64,000 bases of DNA from Halomonas sp. TD01 (GCF_923868895.1 NZ_OV350343.1:4078566-4142565), one strand, 5' to 3'. Counted from the stretch's first letter, positions 47,731-55,507 are shown. Program-made: numbers and translations. The notes: generated by a model not told the origin, from the sequence alone.

Positions 47731-48609
47731 CTACGCCTGCTGACTGATTATGCCGGCCACGCGATGAACGGACTGGGGTTCAAGATGCAAATGATGGCCA
47801 CCCGCTAGCACATGACGCGTTAGCTGGGGCACCGTTTGGCGCGCTTTTTCTGCCCAGTCCCGCGCACCTAGAATCCCCCGCTCCCCTTCTATCAATAGCA
47901 CCGGGGCTTGAATCTCCGCCAGTAATGCCAACACTTGTTGAGGCGCAAAGCGCACCAGTGAAGGCTTTAACAAACGGCTATCGGTGCGCATTTGCACATG
48001 TCCATCAGCAGTGGCTTGGGTGTTACGTTCGACAAGAGGCGTTGCAGTGATGCTATCCAGCGGCGTGACACCGCCTGCTACCCGCGCGGCTACCGCACTT
48101 TCAACATCCGGGTAGCGAGGTGGGCGGGAAAGCGGCCGCCGGTGCGCGATAAGACCTTTTCGCAACTGATTGGCGGTTTCTTCAAACGGCGTGTTAAGCG
48201 CCCCTAAACCGTCTAATAAAATCAGTTTTTCTACTCGTTCTGGCAGGGCCGACGCCACCAGACAGGCCACTGCCGCCCCCATAGAGTGAGCGAGTAACGT
48301 TGCCTTTTCGATTCCTAATGATTCCATGGTATCCAGCACGTCATGGGTATAGTCCCATAGCGCGTAGTCGCTTCCCGCAGGCGCATGGGCCGAATGCCCG
48401 TGACCGCGAAAGTCGATCGCAACAATGCGAATATCCAGAGCTTTCACTAACAACGGCGCTAGCCGGGTAAAGCTTGCCGCGTTGTCCAGCCAGCCATGTA
48501 GTGCCACCCAAGTAGGCGCTGTGCTACGCCCCCAGCTAAGCGCCGCCAGCCGCCCCTTCGCAAGGGAAAGCGACTGCGCCGCGGTACCGACGTGGGTCGA
48601 TTCGTTCAT
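47731..48609 (-). CDS. Alpha/beta hydrolase
   Basis: 292 residues. The alpha/beta hydrolase fold has VALHGWLDNAASFTRLAPLL (HG oxyanion), AIDFRGHGHSAHAPAG, the nucleophile elbow LLAHSMGAAVACLVA, the aspartate region VLLIEGERGILG and a final histidine in LAGGHHLHLEP. No signal peptide. Substrate not predictable; similar to serine hydrolases next to lipid or ester metabolism. Follows in the same direction as, and 34 bp upstream of, the patatin gene, so possibly an operon. Confidence 0.87.
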   Translation of the reverse strand: MNESTHVGTAAQSLSLAKGRLAALSWGRSTAPTWVALHGWLDNAASFTRLAPLLVKALDIRIVAIDFRGHGHSAHAPAGSDYALWDYTHDVLDTMESLGIEKATLLAHSMGAAVACLVASALPERVEKLILLDGLGALNTPFEETANQLRKGLIAHRRPLSRPPRYPDVESAVAARVAGGVTPLDSITATPLVERNTQATADGHVQMRTDSRLLKPSLVRFAPQQVLALLAEIQAPVLLIEGERGILGARDWAEKARQTVPQLTRHVLAGGHHLHLEPQSVHRVAGIISQQA

Positions 48610-48787
48610 AAACAGGGTCTCTTTAAAGCCGGATAACCGAGCAATGCCATATTCGTCAGATGACGCTCTACAGCGTAAACGTTACCATGCTAAGCGCAGC
48701 GCATCTGCCGCTTTTATGCGGATATCGTTCGCTCGCTACTACTGTCTCGTATTGCTCTTAACGATGATAACCAACAGGAAAATGGCT

Positions 48788-48880
48788 ATGAAACCACGTC
48801 GTGATACCCGTGCTCGCAATCTTGTGTTCTTTATTACCGTAATAAGCGCTTTGGTGGTGGGCCTATGGCTTGCCCGCTGA
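48788..48880 (+). CDS. Small single-span membrane protein (30 aa)
   Basis: ATG 48788 lies 8 nt after AGGA (48776-48779); ATG 48782 is too close to it. The product has a very basic N-terminus (MKPRRDTRAR) followed by one hydrophobic helix (NLVFFITVISALVVGLWLA). This is the profile of a real bacterial small membrane protein with a cytosolic basic end. No homologue recognised by eye. It lies between a divergent hydrolase and the SOS operon. Confidence 0.5.
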   Translation: MKPRRDTRARNLVFFITVISALVVGLWLAR

Positions 48881-48927
48881 GCCAGTAACGGGCCATCCCC
48901 ACAACTGGACAGCACTTGCAATTTTTC

Positions 48928-48999
48928 CCTCATGAATAAATACTGCCCATAAATACTGTTTATAAGAACAGTATATAAGCACACTATTTATTCATGAGG
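48928..48999. repeat. Perfect 15-bp inverted repeat flanking the umuDC control region
   Basis: Arms 48928-48942 and 48985-48999 (CCTCATGAATAAATA and its exact complement). The right arm contains the GAGG Shine-Dalgarno of umuD, and the LexA box lies in the loop. Confidence 0.85.
48954..48973 (+). promoter_or_regulatory. LexA (SOS) box of umuDC
   Basis: TACTG-TTTATAAGAA-CAGTA, i.e. CTGT-N8-ACAG with matching TA flanks, 35-55 bp before the umuD start. A TATATA overlapping its right end (48972-48977) could be the -10. Confidence 0.93.
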
Positions 49000-49008
49000 A
49001 TGCCGACG

Positions 49009-49482
49009 ATGTCGTCTCAACCCGCCTCTCTAAAAACAGCCACATTTGCAACAACCACGCTTGCAACAGCCTTGCCGTTAACCTCTCAACCACTGCCCTT
49101 TCCAACGCTATACGGCCGAGCTGGATTTAGCGGCTTCCCTTCGCCTGCCCAAGATTACGAGCCACGTACGCTCGATCTTAACGAACGGCTGATTAAAAAC
49201 CCTACCCAAACGTTCTACCTCACCGCCGCGGGCGACAGCATGGAAGGCTGGGGGATATTCGAGGGCGATTTGTTGGTGGTAGATCGCAGCATACCGCCCC
49301 GTTTAGGGCACATACTGGTCGCCATGTTTGAAGAGGAAGTGCTGATAAAGCGCTATGCACTCTATAAAGGCACGCCACATCTTTGTTCGGCACATCCTCA
49401 CTACCCACCGCTGCCGCTAGAAGAGACGAATTGCCAGCTATGGGGCGTGGTGCGCGCCGTGGTGCATGAGTATTTGCCATGA
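49009..49482 (+). CDS. umuD: SOS mutagenesis protein UmuD (translesion Pol V subunit)
   Basis: 157 residues from ATG 49009, chosen because GAGG (48996-48999) is 9 nt upstream; ATG 48994 overlaps that site. The S24 LexA-like peptidase domain follows an extended N-terminus: self-cleavage site near YGRAGFSGFPSPAQDY (a probable Ala-Gly bond), catalytic serine in TAAGDSMEGWGIFEGDLLVVDRS and lysine in EEEVLIKRYALY. RecA-promoted cleavage would activate it. It overlaps umuC by 4 bp, and the LexA box is upstream. Confidence 0.94.
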   Translation: MSSQPASLKTATFATTTLATALPLTSQPLPFPTLYGRAGFSGFPSPAQDYEPRTLDLNERLIKNPTQTFYLTAAGDSMEGWGIFEGDLLVVDRSIPPRLGHILVAMFEEEVLIKRYALYKGTPHLCSAHPHYPPLPLEETNCQLWGVVRAVVHEYLP

Positions 49483-50825
49483 TTGGCCTGGTCGATGCCA
49501 ACAACTTCTATGTGTCATGCGAGCGTGTTTTTAACCCCACACTTGAAAGCAAGCCCGTTGGCGTCATGTCGAATAACGATGGCTGCGTGATTGCTCGTTC
49601 GGCTGAAATGAAAGCAATGGAAATCCCCATGGGCACCCCCTCATTTCAACTAGAAGGTCTGCGCCGGCGGGGAGAGATCCACTTGTTGTCATCTAATTAC
49701 GAGCTGTATGGCGACATGTCTGCACGGCTCGCCCAGCTACTTCGGGATGCCTGCCCAGACGTCGCGCCTTATTCCATTGATGAAATGTTTATCTACCTGG
49801 ATGGCTTCAGCGACGCTCAATGCCAAACGCTCGGGGAAGTCGTGCGCCGCCGTATTCGCCGCTATTTAGGGTTACCCGTGTGTGTAGGGCTTGCGCCCAC
49901 CCATACGCTAGCCAAGCTCGCTAACCATGTCGCTAAAAAGCAGGTTCACTACCAGGGCGTCTGCCTGCTCGCTGCCAACAGCCCGACCACAGCGGCGCTG
50001 CTTAAACAGCTGCCGGTGAATGACGTATGGGGCATCGGCAGACGCATAGCAGAACGGCTTGCGGTGAGCGGTATTCGCACAGCGTGGCAGTTGCGGGAGT
50101 GCGACCCAAAGCAGCTGCGCAAACGATTTTCCGTGGTTCTCGCACGTACAGCACTAGAGCTACGTGGCACCTCCTGCTTAGAAATGAATGCGCTAGAACA
50201 GCCACGTCAGCGCATCATGACGTCACGCTCTTTTGGTCAAGCAACCGGCGTAAAAGCGGAACTGCACGCGGCGCTGCGCCGTCATGCCCAGCGTAGTGCC
50301 GAAAAACTGCGCCAGCAGAAAAGCCTTACTCGCGCCGTACTGCTGTTTTTAACTACCAACCGTCACCGTAAAGACCAGCCTCAGTTTTCGCCTAGCGCAA
50401 TGATTCCCCTAGCCTCGCCAAGCGACGATACTCGTATCATTTTAGAGGCCATACGCGAAGGACTTGAGCAGATGTATCGGCCAGGATTCCAGTTTATGAA
50501 AGCCGGCGTCATGCTATTGGATTTAGTGGATGCGCAGCAGTATCAGCTTTCGCTGCTGCAGCCATCCACCAAAACACATCCACACTTGATGAACACCGTT
50601 GACGCCATCAATCAGCGCATGGGGCAAGGCACGATTCGCTTTGGAATGACGGAGGCAGAGGCACCGTGGCAGTTGCGCTGTGCGCACCGTTCTAACCGTT
50701 ACACCACCTGTTGGGACGAACTCATGGAGGCAGGCACCCACCCTGGCGCCATTGCGGCCGCCAGGATGAAGCGTGAACAACAGCAGTTAGCGCGAGCGCA
50801 GCGCTTGGCGCAGCCGCGGGCTTAA
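49479..50825 (+). CDS. umuC: Error-prone DNA polymerase V catalytic subunit UmuC
   Basis: 448 residues (E. coli 422). The Y-family palm begins MIGLVDANNFYVSCERVFNPTLESKPVGVMSNNDGCVIARS, and the second acidic motif is VAPYSIDEMFIYLDG. The thumb/HhH has VWGIGRRIAERLAVSGI, followed by little-finger and DUF4113 regions. It carries out translesion synthesis with UmuD'2. The last 39 bp overlap, in antiparallel, the 3' end of the NSS transporter gene. Confidence 0.95.
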   Translation: MIGLVDANNFYVSCERVFNPTLESKPVGVMSNNDGCVIARSAEMKAMEIPMGTPSFQLEGLRRRGEIHLLSSNYELYGDMSARLAQLLRDACPDVAPYSIDEMFIYLDGFSDAQCQTLGEVVRRRIRRYLGLPVCVGLAPTHTLAKLANHVAKKQVHYQGVCLLAANSPTTAALLKQLPVNDVWGIGRRIAERLAVSGIRTAWQLRECDPKQLRKRFSVVLARTALELRGTSCLEMNALEQPRQRIMTSRSFGQATGVKAELHAALRRHAQRSAEKLRQQKSLTRAVLLFLTTNRHRKDQPQFSPSAMIPLASPSDDTRIILEAIREGLEQMYRPGFQFMKAGVMLLDLVDAQQYQLSLLQPSTKTHPHLMNTVDAINQRMGQGTIRFGMTEAEAPWQLRCAHRSNRYTTCWDELMEAGTHPGAIAAARMKREQQQLARAQRLAQPRA

Positions 50826-52250
50826 CGTCTCCCCGACCAGCGCAAAAATCACCAGAATCGCCAGTAGCACCGGCCAGTGAACAGCAAACGACACTGGATA
50901 GAGGCCCAGCGCGTCCACAAAGATGACTAGAATGCCCAACGGGCTGACGTAGCGCACCATAGTCAGCCATAGTGCATAAGGCAACGGCGCGAGACCTAGC
51001 TCGTCGCGGAATGTCTCGCTTTTCAGCACAAACCCTGCCAGCAGTACCATGCCCAAGCCACCCAGCGGCATCATCCAGCGCGAGGTTAAATAATCCAGCC
51101 AGTCAAAGAAGTTTTTACCCGCCAGTGTCCAATCAGCGCCCAGGTTAAACGACAGCATTGCCAGCGTGCTGATCAGCCATAGTACGATGCCCGTCGCCCA
51201 AGAGGCAGATTTACGGGTCATGCCTTTGTTATCGCACAACCACGACACGGTGGCCTCAACCATAGAAATAGACGAGGTCAACGCCGCCATAGAGAGCATC
51301 AAGAAAAACAGAATGCCAAATAGTGTGCCCATTGGCATCGCCTGGAAGGCCAGCGGCAAGCTCATAAAGATAAGCCCCGGCCCTTCACCAGGATTCATGC
51401 CGTTAGCAAAAATGACTGGGAAGATCGCCAACCCCGCCATTAGTGCAACTACGGTATCAGCAATGGCCACGCTCACCGTGGTGCGGCCAATCGAGGCACC
51501 TTTGGGCAGATAACTGCCGTAGGTAAGAATCGCCCCCGATGCCAACGACAGCGTGAAAAAGGCGTGGCCCAGCGCCGCCAGCATGCCTTCACTAGAGAGA
51601 CTTCCCGCATTGAACGAGAACAAAAAACGCACTGCCTCGCCAAACCCACCAGAAAACACCCCGAAGATAATCAGCAGAACGAGCATGAGCACCAGCCCAG
51701 GCATCATCCAACTGACGTTTTTCTCAATGCCTTCCTGAACACCTTTGCCCACAATCACCATGGTGAGTAGCGTCACTAAGGTGCTCCAACCTCCCAAGGT
51801 AAACGGGTTCGCATTATTAGCCCCAAATACCGCCGCCATGTCATCAACACTACTACCCGCTAGGCCGCCGGTGAGCATTTTCCATAAATAGGAGAACGAC
51901 CAACCCGCTACCACGACATAAAACGACAGAATCATAAAGCCGCAAAGCATCGCCATCCAACCAATCAGCGACCAGGCAGAAGAGCGACCAGACTCATTGA
52001 CAACGCGCCGTATCGCATCAATTGGACTACCGCGACCACGGCGACCAAAGGCAATCTCAGTCATCATCACCGGTACGCCGACGGCTAAAATGCACGCCAG
52101 ATAGACCAGCACAAAGGCCCCGCCGCCATACTCCCCGGTGATATAGGGGAATTTCCAAATATTGCCAAGCCCCACCGCCGAACCGGTGGCTGCCAACATA
52201 AAGCCCCAGCGGCCCAGCCACTGAATGCGAGGTTGCCCAGAAGACGCCAT
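50787..52250 (-). CDS. Sodium-dependent transporter of the NSS (SNF) family
   Basis: 487 residues with 11-12 membrane helices. WGFMLAATGSAVGLGNIWKFPYITGEYGGGAFVLVYLACI is the unmistakable TM1-TM2 signature (LeuT/MhsT type, Na+ and substrate site). GKGVQEGIEKNVSWMMPGL and SIGRTTVSVAIADTVVAL are further markers. It is a sodium-coupled symporter for an amino acid or related compound, fitting a sodium-rich habitat. Its end overlaps umuC. Confidence 0.93.
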   Translation of the reverse strand: MASSGQPRIQWLGRWGFMLAATGSAVGLGNIWKFPYITGEYGGGAFVLVYLACILAVGVPVMMTEIAFGRRGRGSPIDAIRRVVNESGRSSAWSLIGWMAMLCGFMILSFYVVVAGWSFSYLWKMLTGGLAGSSVDDMAAVFGANNANPFTLGGWSTLVTLLTMVIVGKGVQEGIEKNVSWMMPGLVLMLVLLIIFGVFSGGFGEAVRFLFSFNAGSLSSEGMLAALGHAFFTLSLASGAILTYGSYLPKGASIGRTTVSVAIADTVVALMAGLAIFPVIFANGMNPGEGPGLIFMSLPLAFQAMPMGTLFGILFFLMLSMAALTSSISMVEATVSWLCDNKGMTRKSASWATGIVLWLISTLAMLSFNLGADWTLAGKNFFDWLDYLTSRWMMPLGGLGMVLLAGFVLKSETFRDELGLAPLPYALWLTMVRYVSPLGILVIFVDALGLYPVSFAVHWPVLLAILVIFALVGETLSPRLRQALRSR

Positions 52251-52407
52251 GACCTTCCACCTTGTTAGAAAAAAGCGCCTATCCTAGAGGATTTTATAAA
52301 CAAAGCCCAAAATTCTTGTCTCACTAGTCGAACCAGCCATGCGCATCTGAATCAAGAATCTGGCAGACTAGTTAGCGACAAACACCACCCAACAGAGAGT
52401 GCTTAAC

Positions 52408-53724
52408 ATGAGCAACAGCGCCAAACCCTGGACGCAGCCAATGCCCGACGCGCAATTCAATATAATGCGCGACATTCTTGCCGCCCCCAGCCCTGTGGGT
52501 CTGGAAGGCGCCATGACTTACGGCGTGCTGAAGCCTTACTTTGAAAGCTTCGCGCCAAGCGGCTGGCATCTGCATCAATTTAAAGGCAATGCTGGTGTGG
52601 TGCTGGATACCCATCCTGGCCGCGATGACATGTTCAAAGTGATGATCATCGGCCACGCGGACAAAATCCGCATGCAGGTTCGCTCGATTGGCGAAGACGG
52701 CAAGATCTGGATCAACACTGACTCCTTCTTGCCTACCGTACTTATCGGCCATGAAGTGAAGCTGTTCAGCGAAGATCCTGACGCCCACGGCAGCTACCGC
52801 TGCATCCAAGGCGGCACAGTAGAAGCCCTAGGCGCTATTCACTTTTCTGATCCAGCACAGCGCGATGGCAGTAAAGGCATCAAAAAAGAGCAGATCTACC
52901 TGGACCTGCAAATCCACGGCGAAAATAAAAAGCAGCAAGTGCTGAATCTAGGCGTTCGCCCAGGTGATTCGATTATTTTCGACCGCCCTATTCGCCCTGG
53001 TTTTAGCCCGAATACCTTCTACGGCGCTTACTTGGATAATGGCTTGGGCTGCTTTGTTACAGCAGAAGTAGCGAAGCTAATCGCAGAAGCCGGCGGCACC
53101 GAAAAAGTGCGCGTGCTATTTGCCATTGCCAGCTACGAAGAAATTGGACGTTTCGGCAGCCGCGTATTGGCTGGCGAACTAAAGCCAGACGCGCTGATTG
53201 GCGTAGACGTTAACCACGACTACGTAGCCGCCCCCGGCATTGGCGACAAACGTATGCAGCCGTTGGAAATGGGCAAAGGCTTCACCATGGCGGTAGGTTC
53301 TATTGCCAGCGAACAACTCAACCGCATTATCGCCAGTGCCGCCAAAGAGCAGGATATTCCCCTTCAGCGGGATATCGTTGGCGTGGATACCGGCACTGAC
53401 GGCATGGCTGGCGTGCTAGCGTCTATTGATAGCGCAGCCACCTCGATTGGTTTTCCGATCCGCAACATGCACACCATTTCCGAAACCGGCAACACCCAGG
53501 ATGTGCTCGCAGCGATTCATGCGCTTACCCACACCCTAAAAGCGCTGGATGCCCTACCCGATCTAAAGCGGGAATTCTTGGATAACCACCCGCGGCTTGA
53601 CCAGGCCAGCCCGCTTAGCCACCAAGGTAGCGACAAGCCAGATAGCGAAAAGTCAGATAGTGAAAAGCCAGATAGTGGCGAGGACAAAAAAACCTCGAAG
53701 TCAAAAAAAACGAAGAAGAAGTAA
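52408..53724 (+). CDS. M42 family metallopeptidase with charged C-terminal tail
   Basis: 438 residues from ATG 52408 (GAGAG about 9 nt upstream). The M42 aminopeptidase fold begins ILAAPSPVGLEGAMTYGVLKPYFESF. The metal and catalytic residues are in VMIIGHADKIRMQV, YGAYLDNGLGCFVTAEV, IASYEEIGRFGSRVLA, GVDVNHDY and IRNMHTISETGNTQDVLAAIHAL. After about residue 395 a hydrophilic tail repeats (S/K)PDSEKSDSEKPDSG and ends in a lysine-rich run; this is not part of the enzyme fold. It is probably a cytosolic dinuclear aminopeptidase or acyl-peptide hydrolase. Confidence 0.88.
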   Translation: MSNSAKPWTQPMPDAQFNIMRDILAAPSPVGLEGAMTYGVLKPYFESFAPSGWHLHQFKGNAGVVLDTHPGRDDMFKVMIIGHADKIRMQVRSIGEDGKIWINTDSFLPTVLIGHEVKLFSEDPDAHGSYRCIQGGTVEALGAIHFSDPAQRDGSKGIKKEQIYLDLQIHGENKKQQVLNLGVRPGDSIIFDRPIRPGFSPNTFYGAYLDNGLGCFVTAEVAKLIAEAGGTEKVRVLFAIASYEEIGRFGSRVLAGELKPDALIGVDVNHDYVAAPGIGDKRMQPLEMGKGFTMAVGSIASEQLNRIIASAAKEQDIPLQRDIVGVDTGTDGMAGVLASIDSAATSIGFPIRNMHTISETGNTQDVLAAIHALTHTLKALDALPDLKREFLDNHPRLDQASPLSHQGSDKPDSEKSDSEKPDSGEDKKTSKSKKTKKK

Positions 53725-53727
53725 CAT

Positions 53728-53875
53728 AAAAAAACCCCGGCCATTCCTGGCCGGGGTAGTAGTATTTCCTCCCTAATCCTTCTTCACGAACGTCCTATTC
53801 GTGCATCCCTGGTATTACAAGCCTTCCTGCTTGATCTTGCTCCTTGGCACTTTTCCTTGTGCTACTACCCACCAT
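53728..53875 (-). ncRNA. Candidate CsrA/RsmA-titrating small RNA, copy A
   Basis: On the minus strand, a TATATA -10 (53887-53882) would start an RNA near 53875 that ends at the terminator CCCCGGCCA-TTCC-TGGCCGGGG (53735-53756) followed by seven U. The about 148-nt RNA has eight GGA triplets. Three lie in clear hairpin loops: GCAC/GTGC (53847-53862), CAAGC/GCTTG (53818-53833) and CACGAA/TTCGTG (53785-53803). GUAGUAG near the 5' end can pair with CUACUA before the terminator. This is the architecture of RsmY/RsmZ/CsrB RNAs. No good -35 is seen, as expected for activator-dependent (GacA/UvrY) promoters. The 5' end is approximate. Confidence 0.75.
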
Positions 53876-54087
53876 GAACCTTATATATGTCAAAAACATT
53901 AACCTGGGATATCAAAACATGAGTTTTTTTAAATTTTTTACTACCAGCTTATAAATAGATAGCTGCTTATATAAATGGCGAACTAGCCGTTTGCTGTTTA
54001 TACTTTTTAAGCATTGTCACGAATGCCTTTCTACACGGACGTTACCACGACTGAACCCATTAACCCCCCTTACGTTAGGAGGTCAGC

Positions 54088-54303
54088 GTGAGAAATATCA
54101 TGATCAGCCCGACTGTATACGGCGTGGATATTATTTGCCGTCATTGCGGCAATGCAGAATCCTCGACAACGTCGTACCTAAAACGATTTCGCCTTGAAGG
54201 CACCGGAAAAGACAGCGCTACGCTGCGTTGCTTGAATTGCCAAACGGCGGTATCCACGCCAATGAGCAAACTAAGCGCACTGTTTTATCATCACGCTTGT
54301 TAG
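54088..54303 (+). CDS. Small double-CxxC (zinc ribbon-like) protein, 71 aa
   Basis: GTG start at 54088 with a strong AGGAGG 5 nt upstream. Two CxxC knuckles, IICRHCGN near residue 17 and LRCLNCQT near residue 48, with about 27 residues between, suggest one zinc-ribbon; the rest is polar and ends FYHHAC. I do not recognise the family. The frame 53991-54197 overlapping it is a shadow. It lies between the two GGA-rich RNA genes on the opposite strand; its own terminator is probably the A/T-mirrored hairpin at 54332-54355. Confidence 0.7.
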   Translation: MRNIMISPTVYGVDIICRHCGNAESSTTSYLKRFRLEGTGKDSATLRCLNCQTAVSTPMSKLSALFYHHAC

Positions 54304-54324
54304 TCAGCAGTGCCGTTTGCCCAT

Positions 54325-54473
54325 AAAAAAACCCCGGCCATCGCACTGGCCGGGGTTTTATCAGGTCCTCCTTGATCTTCCTTCACGAACATCCTGTCCA
54401 TGTGTCCTTGTGCACCACAAGCATTCCCTGCCTGCACTTCCCTGTAGCGCTTTCCCTGCGCTATGTGCACACA
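54325..54473 (-). ncRNA. Candidate CsrA/RsmA-titrating small RNA, copy B
   Basis: On the minus strand, TATAGG (54485-54480) precedes a predicted start near 54473. The RNA ends at CCCCGGCCA-N6-TGGCCGGGG (54332-54355) with seven U. Its about 149 nt contain nine GGA triplets. Loops carrying GGA are closed by UAGCGC/GCGCUA (54445-54463), CAGGC/GCUUG (54418-54434) and CAUGGAC/GUUCGUG (54384-54402, two wobbles). AGGAGGACC lies between AUCA and UGAU just before the terminator. Same hairpin order, length and terminator core as copy A, so the two are diverged duplicates. Confidence 0.77.
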
Positions 54474-54624
54474 GTGCGCCCTATAGCCGTTGAGTTATCT
54501 AACCTAAGCTATGAAACAGAAAATAGTTTCAATTCATGGGTAACACAGGTGTTTAGTTTGCTTGCAGTTGCTTTCACCAAAAACATACAATCACGCACGT
54601 TTGAATAATTAAAAGGATACCCCA

Positions 54625-55422
54625 GTGACGACTCTCGTTTCTCGCGCGACCCCAAGCTCTTCTACTTGTAAGCGTTTTACCCCCTGGTTAGCGGCTGCTT
54701 TTAGCATCGCGCTAACCGCTCCAGCGTGGGGAGACAGCTGGGAAGGCAGCATAGGCGCAGGCGTGACCTACTCACCTGACTATCTGGGCAGTGACGACTA
54801 CGACACGCGAGCGTGGCCTGTCTTAAACTTGGCTTACGGCGATCAGCTCTCGATCAACGTACGCAACGGTATTGAGTGGCACGCTGTCCGTAGCGGTAAC
54901 TGGACCGCCTCTCCATTCATTGGCTACACCTTTGGGCGAGACAATAAGGGCGATATCAGCCAGTTTGAAAAAGTCGATGGCGGGGCAACGCTAGGTCTGC
55001 GGGTTAGCTATCAGCAAGGGTTCTGGCGTTATAGTGTTGCAGGCAGTACGCCGGTGAGCGGCGACGTTGAAGGCGCAAAATTTTCAGCCAACGCCGCCCT
55101 GCGTATGCCCGTTAGCGAACGCACTCTCTTCACGCTAACGCCCAGCGTTACGTATTCAAATGAGAAGTGGACCGAATCGCTATTTGGTGTGTCGGTTCAA
55201 GATAGCGCGCGCAGCGGTGTAGCAGCCTATACCCCAGACGGCGGTTACTGGCGAATGGGGGTCAATGCCAGCCTCAGTTACTTCCTGACACCCGAATGGA
55301 CAGCCACTGGCTTCGTCGGCGCAACCCACCTTACTGGCAGCGCGGCCGACAGCCCAATCGTTGATGAGCTAGGCAGCGATTGGCAAGCCCTCACCGGAGT
55401 ATCGTTAAGTTATCGTTTTTAG
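54625..55422 (+). CDS. MipA/OmpV family outer membrane protein
   Basis: 265 residues from GTG 54625 (AGGA about 8 nt upstream). Signal peptide ends near APAWGDS. WEGSIGAGVTYSPDYLGSDDYDTRAWPVLNLAYGD is the MipA/OmpV N-terminal signature. Beta strands follow throughout and the protein ends in LSYRF, the C-terminal aromatic expected for BAM-assembled barrels. Roles reported for the family include scaffold for murein enzymes (MipA) and porin-like function; which applies here is open. Confidence 0.93.
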   Translation: MTTLVSRATPSSSTCKRFTPWLAAAFSIALTAPAWGDSWEGSIGAGVTYSPDYLGSDDYDTRAWPVLNLAYGDQLSINVRNGIEWHAVRSGNWTASPFIGYTFGRDNKGDISQFEKVDGGATLGLRVSYQQGFWRYSVAGSTPVSGDVEGAKFSANAALRMPVSERTLFTLTPSVTYSNEKWTESLFGVSVQDSARSGVAAYTPDGGYWRMGVNASLSYFLTPEWTATGFVGATHLTGSAADSPIVDELGSDWQALTGVSLSYRF

Positions 55423-55434
55423 GATCGGTCGTTT

Positions 55435-55466
55435 TTGACACTGGCAGTTGACACTGCCCTTATAAT
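55435..55466 (+). promoter_or_regulatory. Putative promoter of the membrane alpha/beta hydrolase gene
   Basis: TATAAT at 55461-55466. TTGACA occurs twice upstream as TTGACACTG-(G/C)C at 55435 (20-nt spacer) and 55448 (7 nt). Neither spacing is ideal, but the -10 is consensus. Confidence 0.4.
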
Positions 55467-55507
55467 ATTAGTTTTTAGTGCATCATTTCATAACTCAAGA
55501 GCAAACA

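Noticed and set aside
53881..53893. TTGACA on - at 53893-53888 as a -35 for sRNA copy A
   Set aside because: The matching -10 would fall inside the RNA 5' stem (GGGTAG) with no consensus; TATATA just downstream is the better -10.
54008..54028. TTAAGCATTGTC-R-CG-R-ATG resembles the 3' end of the 160-aa gene (60148-60166)
   Set aside because: Only about 19 bases with mismatches, and the frame beyond is closed by a stop; likely chance.
54372..54608. 78-aa frame on + across sRNA copy B
   Set aside because: It is the antisense of the GGA-rich RNA (proline/serine/leucine-rich translation of TCC repeats) and has no ribosome site.
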